From positions 1-64,000 of the forward strand of contig NZ_LHPI01000017.1 of assembly GCF_001274785.1 (NCBI RefSeq): a DNA stretch of 64,000 nucleotides. Reading direction: 5' to 3'. Shown here piece by piece: positions 33,424-40,609 of the stretch. Both the position numbers and the translations under genes were made by a program. The notes beneath the pieces were generated by a model. It had not been told where the DNA came from, ran no database searches, and worked only from the letters and a program-made list of their open reading frames with translations. Source of the DNA: Vibrio hepatarius (lineage in GTDB: Bacteria; Pseudomonadota; Gammaproteobacteria; Enterobacterales; Vibrionaceae). Positions within the stretch are counted from its first letter, which is position 1; every line of letters starts with the position of its first letter.

Positions 33424-33678
33424 ATGACATGTCATAACTGTGAACAATCTCATTGGTTCTGGAAAAAGATTGGCCGTTGCCAGCGCTGCATGGATCAATT
33501 GACCGTACTTTCAGTGCTTTGTTGGATCGTTTGGTGGTTTCTCTGCCGCGATAACCCTAAAAGTATTGAGTCTATTGCGTTGATTTTTGCGGGATTTGCT
33601 TTTAACACGCTACTCGCCCTGCACCTTTGGATGCGTTTTGTCATCCTGCCATGGCGCAAACGCAGCGGTAAAAAGTAG
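33424..33678 (+). CDS. DUF3624 small membrane protein with zinc-ribbon-like N-terminus
   Basis: The 84-residue protein begins MTCHNCEQSHWFWKKIGRC and holds two CxxC pairs (Cys3/Cys6 and Cys19/Cys22), a zinc-ribbon-like spacing. Two hydrophobic segments follow (about 24-38 and 45-68), then a basic end (RKRSGKK). This matches DUF3624, a family of unknown function seen chiefly in Vibrionaceae. It is divergent from the RidA-like gene, 67 bp apart. An ATG at 33379 is in frame, but the chosen start gives the recognisable N-terminus. Confidence 0.75.
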   Translation: MTCHNCEQSHWFWKKIGRCQRCMDQLTVLSVLCWIVWWFLCRDNPKSIESIALIFAGFAFNTLLALHLWMRFVILPWRKRSGKK

Positions 33679-33685
33679 TAGATAG

Positions 33686-33720
33686 AAAAAAGCCCCAAAA
33701 CCAATCTCGGTCTTGGGGCT
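33686..33720 (-). terminator. Terminator between DUF3624 and argHA
   Basis: AGCCCCAA (33691-33698) pairs with TTGGGGCT (33713-33720), with an imperfect inner extension; T-run on the minus strand at 33686-33690. It lies 120 bp after the argHA stop. A second, weaker, large imperfect stem (about 33777-33833, outer arms AAAGGTT/AACCTTT) lies closer to the gene. Confidence 0.7.
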
Positions 33721-33839
33721 CTCTTAGATTTGTCTAAGAAAAAGCAGTGGTACTTTAATAGACCGCGCCTTTTCTCAAAGGTTCCTAAAAAATCGATGAT
33801 CTTTTGGATCTTTTTTTGAAAACCTTTCTATTCAGTACG

Positions 33840-35714
33840 TTATGCGACGTTTGAGCGAGCGATAGCTTTCTCAACCAGATTGACCTCTAATGCGACCTCA
33901 TCACAAGCATGCTGACGTGGACACTGTTCGCAGTCTTTCAGCACTTTTTCTGGTAATAAAGACTTAGACGTCGGTAAGAAGCTTTGCTTCATAAAGAACT
34001 CAGGCGTACGAGTCAAAACGAAGACCTTTTTGATCGCCATTTGGCGCGCTTTTTCGACCAAGTATTGTACGATCGCAGTGCCCTGTCCTTGGTGTTGCCA
34101 CCCGGCTTCAACCCCGAGAGAGCGAATCTCCGCAAGGCCCGAATCATACACGTACAGCGATGCACAACCCGTCACTTCACCGTGATGTTCTGCTACCGCA
34201 AACGAGCCAATGTCTCTAACCAGTTCACTTCTCGAACGCGGAAGGTTTTCACCCATGTTCGCCCAGTACGTCACCATTCCCTCAAGCGCTTCAATATCGG
34301 TCAGACGCGCAGGTCGTACTTTCACGGTTGATGTATCACGCTTAATCAAACGCGACTCTGCCTGCTCAACCGCGTACGCGACTTGTTTTGGAGACACGCC
34401 GCCTAATGCGCTACGTTTCTCTAAACACGAATCGATAGTCAAAATCTCGTAGACGTCCGCTTCAATCACTGGAGAAAATTCTTTCAGCTCGGCAATCGAT
34501 AGCTCTTCGAGCGCGCAGCCCTTCGCAATCGCACCGACAACCGCGACGCCGACAATATGGTGTGCTTCACGGAAAGGAATACCTTTTGCCACCAAGTAGT
34601 CCGCCAACTCGGTTGCGTTCGCGTAACCTTGTTTTGCCGCTTCCAATGTACGTTCGCCGTTGACTTTGATCCCGTCAAAACACAGCGCCGCCATTTCCAT
34701 ACAGTCGTTCCACGTATCCAGCGCGTCAAACAGACCTTCTTTGTCTTCCTGCATGTCCTTGTTGTAAGCCAGCGGTAACGCTTTTACCGTCATCATCATC
34801 GCCGCGAGTGAACCATAAACGCGTCCCGTTTTACCACGGATAAGCTCTAGCGCGTCTGGGTTCTTTTTCTGTGGCATCAGCGACGAACCTGATGTAACGG
34901 TATCGGCTAACTCGATGAAGTTAGATTCACCCGAGTTGTAGAAAATCATGTCTTCAGCGAGGCGTGACAAATGCAGCATTGAGATCGATGCAACCGACAT
35001 CAGTTCCATCACATGGTCACGGTCAGAAACAGAATCGAGAGAGTTGCGAGTTGCTCGGCGGAAACCCAAATTGTGAGCCAGTTTCTCACGGTCGATTGGG
35101 TACGCGGTACCGGCTAACGCGCCGGAACCCAACGGACAAGTATCCAAACGTTCAATCGCATCGTGCAGACGTGAGTAGTCACGTTCAAACATTTCAACAT
35201 AAGCCAAACACCAGTGAGCAAACGTGACTGGCTGAGCGCGTTGCAAGTGGGTATAACCCGGCAGTACGGTGCCTCGATGCTGTCTCGCTACTGACACCAT
35301 TTGCGACTGCAGACGGTCGAGCGCCATGAGTAGTTGTTGACCCTGCTGGCGACACCACAGTTTGAGGTCTGTCGCGACTTGGTCGTTACGTGAACGACCC
35401 GTGTGAAGCTTTTTGCCTAAATCACCCACTTTGCTGATCAATTGCTGTTCCACCCACGAGTGGATATCTTCAGCGTCAGAGCGCAAAATCTGATGAGGAT
35501 CTTCCATCACTTCGAGTTTCAGCTCATTCAGTGCTAACTCGAGTTTTTGCTGCTCTTCTTCACTCAGCACATTCACAGACAATAGTGCTTTTGACCAAGC
35601 TATTGAGCCAACAATATCTTGCTCAGCCAATCGGTAATCGAAGCGCAATGAATCGTTGAATTCTTTGAATCTAGTATCTGCTGCTTGGGTAAATCTTCCG
35701 CCCCATAATGCCAT
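33840..35714 (-). CDS. argHA: Fused argininosuccinate lyase / N-acetylglutamate synthase
   Basis: The 624-residue protein joins the last and first steps of arginine synthesis. Residues 1-457 are argininosuccinate lyase (GGRFTQ start, HTGRSRNDQVATD, signature GSSLMPQKKNPD around 281-292). Residues about 460-624 are a GNAT acetyltransferase with the acetyl-CoA motif HQGQGTAIV and a CxxC-containing end (CEQCPRQHAC). This ArgH(A) fusion is known from Moritella and Vibrio. The acetyltransferase lacks the amino-acid-kinase domain of E. coli ArgA, so arginine feedback must differ. A terminator after argG and tandem ARG boxes upstream give it its own control. Confidence 0.95.
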   Translation of the reverse strand: MALWGGRFTQAADTRFKEFNDSLRFDYRLAEQDIVGSIAWSKALLSVNVLSEEEQQKLELALNELKLEVMEDPHQILRSDAEDIHSWVEQQLISKVGDLGKKLHTGRSRNDQVATDLKLWCRQQGQQLLMALDRLQSQMVSVARQHRGTVLPGYTHLQRAQPVTFAHWCLAYVEMFERDYSRLHDAIERLDTCPLGSGALAGTAYPIDREKLAHNLGFRRATRNSLDSVSDRDHVMELMSVASISMLHLSRLAEDMIFYNSGESNFIELADTVTSGSSLMPQKKNPDALELIRGKTGRVYGSLAAMMMTVKALPLAYNKDMQEDKEGLFDALDTWNDCMEMAALCFDGIKVNGERTLEAAKQGYANATELADYLVAKGIPFREAHHIVGVAVVGAIAKGCALEELSIAELKEFSPVIEADVYEILTIDSCLEKRSALGGVSPKQVAYAVEQAESRLIKRDTSTVKVRPARLTDIEALEGMVTYWANMGENLPRSRSELVRDIGSFAVAEHHGEVTGCASLYVYDSGLAEIRSLGVEAGWQHQGQGTAIVQYLVEKARQMAIKKVFVLTRTPEFFMKQSFLPTSKSLLPEKVLKDCEQCPRQHACDEVALEVNLVEKAIARSNVA

Positions 35715-35835
35715 TGCGTATCTCCTGATTACCAGTGCTCACTGCTGCTACTGGCAGTGACTTTACCTATACAATCTCTGAATGAAATTCAGTATTCTTT
35801 TGATGGGTTCAAAGTTACGGCAATTCCAGACAAAA

Positions 35836-35874
35836 ATAAAGTATTAATTCATTATTTTTACATATTTATTCAAA
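35836..35874. promoter_or_regulatory. Tandem ARG boxes upstream of argHA
   Basis: TTTACATATTTATTCAAA (35857-35874) matches the 18-bp ArgR consensus TNTGAATWWWWATTCANW at all but two positions. A second, half-perfect box (35836-35853, ending ATTCATT) is exactly 3 bp away, the usual ArgR spacing. They are 122-160 bp upstream of the argHA start. Confidence 0.7.
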
Positions 35875-35910
35875 GGGTTTTTGTCCAGTTTTCTGTACGC
35901 TAAAAACGAC

Positions 35911-35937
35911 AAAACCCACCTTTTAAAGGTGGGTTTT
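35911..35937 (-). terminator. Intrinsic terminator of argG
   Basis: Stem AAAACCCACCTT/AAGGTGGGTTTT with a 3-nt loop, 27 bp after argG; T run on the minus strand. Confidence 0.9.
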
Positions 35938-35963
35938 ACTCAGTAGCAAGAGCTCAGAGATGA

Positions 35964-37175
35964 CTATTTCTGGCTATTTAGCGCACGGATGCGGCTCGAT
36001 AGAGAGTAAAGGCGGATAAAGCCACCAGCATGGCTGTGATCGTATACGTCATCATCACCGAAAGTTGCAAACTCTTCTGAGTACAAGCTGTTATCAGAAC
36101 GTTTTTGCGTCACTGTCGCCTGACCTTTGTAGAGTTTTACTACAACTTCACCGTTAACGTCTTGTGCTAACTCTTCAGAAGCGGCAAGGATAGACTTACA
36201 CAGTGGCGTAAACCAACGGCCGTCGTAAACCAAGTGTGACGCTTTTAAGCCAAGTTCTTCGCGGAACTCAAATGATGATTTATCCAACACCAGTTGTTCA
36301 ACTGCGCGTAGAGCTTCCATCATGATAGTGCCCCCTGGAGTTTCGTAACAACCACGAGACTTCATACCCACAAGACGGTTTTCTACGATATCGATACGAC
36401 CGACACCATGTTTTGAACCTTTGTCATTCAGGTAAACTAGCGCGTTGTATGGTGTCATTTTCTCACCGTCAACCGCGACCACTTCGCCTTTTTCTACTTG
36501 TAGAGTGACGTATTCAGCTTCGTTTGGCGCTTGCTCTGGGTCAACTGTCCATACCCAACAGTCTTCGTTTGGCGCATTCCACGTATCTTCCAGCACACCA
36601 CCTTCTGTTGAGATGTGCCATGCGTTTGCGTCACGCGAGTAAATTTTGGTTAGCGATGCGCTACACGGGATGTTGCGCTCTGCTAGGTAATCGAGACACT
36701 CTTCACGGCTGACAAGGTCCCACTCACGCCAAGGCGCAATCACGTGTAGGTCTGGGGCAAGTGCGGCAAACGCACCTTCAAAACGTACTTGGTCGTTACC
36801 TTTACCAGTACAACCATGACACAGTGCATCAGCACCAACTTTACGTGCTACTTCAACCTGTGCTTTGGCGATGATAGGACGTGCCATTGAAGTACCCAGT
36901 AGGTATTTACCTTCGTAGTACGCACCTGTCTTCAACGTCGGGTAGATGTAATCTGCTACCATCTCTTCTTTCAGGTCAACGACGTAGCATTCTGATGCGC
37001 CCGACGCTTTTGCTTTTTCTTCGATACCGATCAGTTCTTCTTCGCCCTGACCAACATCAGCAACAAATGCAACCACTTCACAGTCATAGTTCTCTTTCAA
37101 CCATGGAATGATTACCGAGGTGTCCAGACCGCCAGAGTATGCGACAACTACTTTATTTACTTCTACTTTGCTCAT
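35964..37175 (-). CDS. argG: Argininosuccinate synthase
   Basis: ArgG joins citrulline and aspartate using ATP. The 403-residue type I enzyme has the N-type PP-loop VVAYSGGLDTSV (9-20), GCTGKGNDQVRFE (119-131) and the substrate motif CSASLTKIYSRDANAWHIS. It follows argB on the same strand after 82 bp and is closed by its own terminator. Confidence 0.97.
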   Translation of the reverse strand: MSKVEVNKVVVAYSGGLDTSVIIPWLKENYDCEVVAFVADVGQGEEELIGIEEKAKASGASECYVVDLKEEMVADYIYPTLKTGAYYEGKYLLGTSMARPIIAKAQVEVARKVGADALCHGCTGKGNDQVRFEGAFAALAPDLHVIAPWREWDLVSREECLDYLAERNIPCSASLTKIYSRDANAWHISTEGGVLEDTWNAPNEDCWVWTVDPEQAPNEAEYVTLQVEKGEVVAVDGEKMTPYNALVYLNDKGSKHGVGRIDIVENRLVGMKSRGCYETPGGTIMMEALRAVEQLVLDKSSFEFREELGLKASHLVYDGRWFTPLCKSILAASEELAQDVNGEVVVKLYKGQATVTQKRSDNSLYSEEFATFGDDDVYDHSHAGGFIRLYSLSSRIRALNSQK

Positions 37176-37257
37176 CTTCTTTTCTCCAAAATCCCGGCGC
37201 TGCGCTTGGCGGTCAGTGCTACGGGTACTTCCTATTAATTCTGTATTTTCTTAACGC

Positions 37258-38049
37258 TTATTGCGGTAAGAACTGTGTTCCAATGCTTTGTCCAGCGAAT
37301 AGCTCAGCGAGTTTTTCTGGGTAACGCCATGTCGCCACTTCAATTGGGCGACCTAGGTCGTTTGCCGCTTCTAGTGCTGCATTCACTTTGACGATCATGC
37401 CGTCGGTAATCACGTGGCCCTTAATTAAGGCTTCCGCTTGCGACTGGTTGAGGCTTTTGATCAAATGACCTTTGCCATCCAGTACACCGCTCACGTCTGA
37501 AAGCAGTACCAATTCAGCGTCTAACGCTCCCGCTACGGCAACCGCCGCTTGGTCGGCATTGACGTTCATCATCTGGCCGTCATCGGTGAGGCCGATTGAG
37601 CTGATGATTGGCAACGCACCCGCTGACAAAATTGCCTGTAGCACGTCTGACTTACCTGGTGTTGCCTTGCCCACGGCACCCAACTCTGGGTCAAGTTCTG
37701 TAACCTGGCACAAGCCACCGTCCGCTAGACTTAATCCCACTGCATTCAAACCATCTTTGATAGCTTGACCTTGCAGCATCTTGTTCGCTGTACCTGCAAG
37801 CGCACCAGCGATGACGCCAATTTGATCGTAAGGCGTTACACGTAGACCATCTTTCTTCACTGTTGGCAGTTGAAGCTGGGTCATTAGATCGTCCACCAGA
37901 TAACCTCCCCCGTGGACGATCACAATTCGTCGCTGAGCCTGAGCTTGATACTCGGCAATCGCGCCAAATACCTTACTTAGAGTCTCAGAACACGACAGCG
38001 CTGCGCCGCCTAATTTGATCACTAATGGAGTTTGATTGTTATCTGTCAT
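37258..38049 (-). CDS. argB: Acetylglutamate kinase
   Basis: ArgB phosphorylates N-acetylglutamate. The 263-residue amino-acid-kinase-fold protein has VIKLGGAAL (8-16), VHGGG (44-48), NVNADQAAVAVAGALDA and VITDGMIVKV. It lacks the N-terminal helix of arginine-sensitive ArgB, so it is probably not feedback inhibited. ATG 38049 is selected over 38079 because GGAAAAG precedes it. It follows argC by 22 bp. Confidence 0.95.
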   Translation of the reverse strand: MTDNNQTPLVIKLGGAALSCSETLSKVFGAIAEYQAQAQRRIVIVHGGGYLVDDLMTQLQLPTVKKDGLRVTPYDQIGVIAGALAGTANKMLQGQAIKDGLNAVGLSLADGGLCQVTELDPELGAVGKATPGKSDVLQAILSAGALPIISSIGLTDDGQMMNVNADQAAVAVAGALDAELVLLSDVSGVLDGKGHLIKSLNQSQAEALIKGHVITDGMIVKVNAALEAANDLGRPIEVATWRYPEKLAELFAGQSIGTQFLPQ

Positions 38050-38071
38050 CACTTTTCCTTTGCCTACTCGC

Positions 38072-39076
38072 TTATACAAGGGCAGTTAATTCTGGAAATC
38101 CGAAGTGGATGTTTAAACATTGCATCGCTTGACTCGATGCGCCTTTTAGCAAGTTATCGATCGCAGAGACCACGATGATATGCTCGCCTTGCACCTTCCA
38201 GCCGATATCGCAGAAAGGCGTATTCTCAACGTTTTGAATGCTTGGCAGTTCGTCCGTCAATAAACGTACTGCTGGTTTACCTTGGTAAGCCGATTCAAAT
38301 GCGTCTTTTACTTGTTGCTCAGTGGCACCTTTAGCCAACTTCATCGTGATAGTCGCTAAGATGCCTCTTTTGAAATTGCCTAGATGTGGCGTGAAGATGA
38401 CATCACAGCCAAGATGCGTGGCAATTTCTGGTTGATGACGGTGGCTAAACACACCGTAGGGTTTTAAGCTCACTTCGCAAAAGCTGTTGTTCAGCGTCGC
38501 TTTTCTGCCAGCGCCTGAAACCCCACTGGTCGCGTTGATCACTGGCCATTGCGCCGTATCAATCAAGCCACTTTCTAATAGCGGTTTGACCGCCAATTGA
38601 GACGCGGTTGGGTAACAACCTGGCACTGCCACTAACTGGCTCTGCTTCACCTGCTCTGCGTTCCATTCAGCCAAGCCATATGCAGAATTATCGAGTAAAA
38701 CGTCATATTTATGCTCAAAGCCGTAATATTTCGGATAAAAGCCTTCTTGTTTAACGCGGAATGCGCCTGATAAGTCAAACACCTGGCAACCCTGAACCAA
38801 GAACGACTGAGCAAGGTCATGGCTCACCTCATGCGCGGTCGCGAAAAACGCGACATCGCACTCTTTTGCAACTTTCTCAACATCAACTAATGGTTCGACT
38901 GCTACGTCAACCAGCCCAGCTAGCTTGCGGTGCAGTTGTGAAATGCTTTTTCCTGCGTCAACACTATTGGCGGAAACATATAAACCTGATAGCGTGAGTT
39001 CAGGGTGTTTGTGCACCATAAGCGCAAGTTCTGCTCCGGTATAACCAGTTGCGCCAATGATCGTGGTTTTCAGCAT
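38072..39076 (-). CDS. argC: N-acetyl-gamma-glutamyl-phosphate reductase
   Basis: ArgC reduces acetylglutamyl phosphate with NADPH. The 334-residue product has the Rossmann motif IIGATGYTGAEL (5-16) and the catalytic cysteine in VAVPGCYPTASQLA (near 155). ATG 39076 (MLKTTIIGATG) is preferred over two upstream ATGs. It heads the argC-argB-argG unit, divergent from argE. Confidence 0.95.
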   Translation of the reverse strand: MLKTTIIGATGYTGAELALMVHKHPELTLSGLYVSANSVDAGKSISQLHRKLAGLVDVAVEPLVDVEKVAKECDVAFFATAHEVSHDLAQSFLVQGCQVFDLSGAFRVKQEGFYPKYYGFEHKYDVLLDNSAYGLAEWNAEQVKQSQLVAVPGCYPTASQLAVKPLLESGLIDTAQWPVINATSGVSGAGRKATLNNSFCEVSLKPYGVFSHRHQPEIATHLGCDVIFTPHLGNFKRGILATITMKLAKGATEQQVKDAFESAYQGKPAVRLLTDELPSIQNVENTPFCDIGWKVQGEHIIVVSAIDNLLKGASSQAMQCLNIHFGFPELTALV

Positions 39077-39146
39077 TTCAGACATCCATTTTCGTTGAAA
39101 AACGCCACTCAAATAGTGACTACAAATTTACTAAAACACAGCTTTT

Positions 39147-39185
39147 AACGGTTTTTTATTCATCAAAAGTGATTTATTATGTGTT
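39147..39185. promoter_or_regulatory. Degenerate tandem ARG boxes between argC and argE
   Basis: Two 18-bp sites at 39147-39164 (perfect right half ATTCA) and 39168-39185 (left half TGATT) are 3 bp apart, the spacing of paired ARG boxes. Each has one good and one poor half. Joint control of argE and argCBG by ArgR is expected from known biology. Confidence 0.45.
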
Positions 39186-39230
39186 TTACCTTCTTAGCGA
39201 ATTTATGTCAACAGGGAAAGTAAACTAAAT

Positions 39231-40367
39231 ATGCAATTACCTAGTTTTAAAGAGGTCTACAGCGGCCTTATTTCTACCTCTTCAATTAGCTCTACTGACC
39301 CGAGTTGGGATGAAGGAAATGCGCAAGTAATTGAAAAGCTAGCGACATGGTTAAAAGACGTCGGTTTTAGTGTCGAAGTCACCGAGGTTGAAGCTGGCAA
39401 ACTCAACCTGATCGCGAAAAAAGGCAGCGGCGAGGGAGGACTACTTCTGGCGGGGCACAGCGACACCGTACCGTTTGACGAAGGACGTTGGAACTTCAAT
39501 CCTCATCAATTGACCGAAGCGAACAATCGTTTTTATGGGTTAGGGACTGCGGATATGAAAGGTTATTTCGCCTTTATTATAGAAGCGGTAAAAAAGGTCG
39601 ATTGGAGCAAACAAACCAAGCCACTCTATGTTTTAGCAACTTGTGACGAAGAAACCACCATGTTGGGCGCACGCCATTTCACTGAAAATGCGCCATTTAA
39701 ACCGGATTACTGCATTATTGGTGAGCCAACGAGCCTAGTTCCGATTCGCGGACACAAAGGTCATGTGGCGAACGCTATTCGTGTTACAGGCAAATCTGGG
39801 CATTCTTCGGATCCTGCTTTGGGCGTCAATGCCATCGAGATCATGCACGAAGTGCTGTTTGCGCTCATGAAACTCAGAGATAAATTGATCAAAGAATACC
39901 ATCACCCGGGTTTTGCGATTCCAAGCCCTACTTTGAATTTGGGGCATATCCATGGTGGTGACAGTGCCAACCGAATCTGCGGCTGCTGTGAATTGCACTA
40001 TGATGTGCGCCCATTGCCGGGCATCAGCTTGGATGGGTTGGACAACATGCTGAGGGGCGCACTGAAAGAGGTCGAAGCCAAATGGCCAGGACGCGTTGAG
40101 ATCACACCGCTACACGAGCCGATTCCGGGGTATGAGTGCCAGCATGACCATCCGTTTATTGGTGGTGTGGAAGAGATCTGTGGTCTTGACTCCCAGACGG
40201 TTAATTACTGTACCGAAGCGCCATTCCTACAGCAGTTATGTCCAACACTGGTACTTGGTCCTGGTTCGATTGACCAAGCGCACCAGCCAGACGAATTTTT
40301 GGCATTTGAATTTATCGACCCAACCATCAATGTGCTGTCAAAAGCAATGTACAAATACTGCTTCTAG
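39231..40367 (+). CDS. argE: Acetylornithine deacetylase
   Basis: ArgE removes acetate from N-acetylornithine. The 378-residue M20-family zinc hydrolase has AGHSDTVPF (metal His), GTADMKGYF (bridging Asp), TCDEETTMLGA (catalytic Glu pair), IIGEPTS and the C-terminal metal His in SIDQAHQPDEF. It is divergent from argCBG. The ArgE route means acetyl groups are not recycled, consistent with the need for the synthase domain in ArgHA. Confidence 0.96.
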   Translation: MQLPSFKEVYSGLISTSSISSTDPSWDEGNAQVIEKLATWLKDVGFSVEVTEVEAGKLNLIAKKGSGEGGLLLAGHSDTVPFDEGRWNFNPHQLTEANNRFYGLGTADMKGYFAFIIEAVKKVDWSKQTKPLYVLATCDEETTMLGARHFTENAPFKPDYCIIGEPTSLVPIRGHKGHVANAIRVTGKSGHSSDPALGVNAIEIMHEVLFALMKLRDKLIKEYHHPGFAIPSPTLNLGHIHGGDSANRICGCCELHYDVRPLPGISLDGLDNMLRGALKEVEAKWPGRVEITPLHEPIPGYECQHDHPFIGGVEEICGLDSQTVNYCTEAPFLQQLCPTLVLGPGSIDQAHQPDEFLAFEFIDPTINVLSKAMYKYCF

Positions 40368-40609
40368 CCCTACTCAAGGTCATCGTGAGTGCGATGACCT
40401 TTGCTTGAGTACTCGGCCCATCTCGATATTGATTTTGTAATAAAATTTCAGCAACTTTGACTAAAAATCGTTGCTTACTAAATTTGTGTCTAGTTGAACA
40501 ATATTTGCAAACTTTGCATGCGATAATTGACTCGAAGCAACATTTTTCGCTAGATTGGTTACCGAACAAAAGAACATTGGATGTAATTTTTTTACAAGGC
40601 AGGACGACA

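Noticed and set aside
40457..40609. N-terminal extension of ppc
   Set aside because: The extension is unlike any Ppc; ATG 40610 has a ribosome site and the family start.
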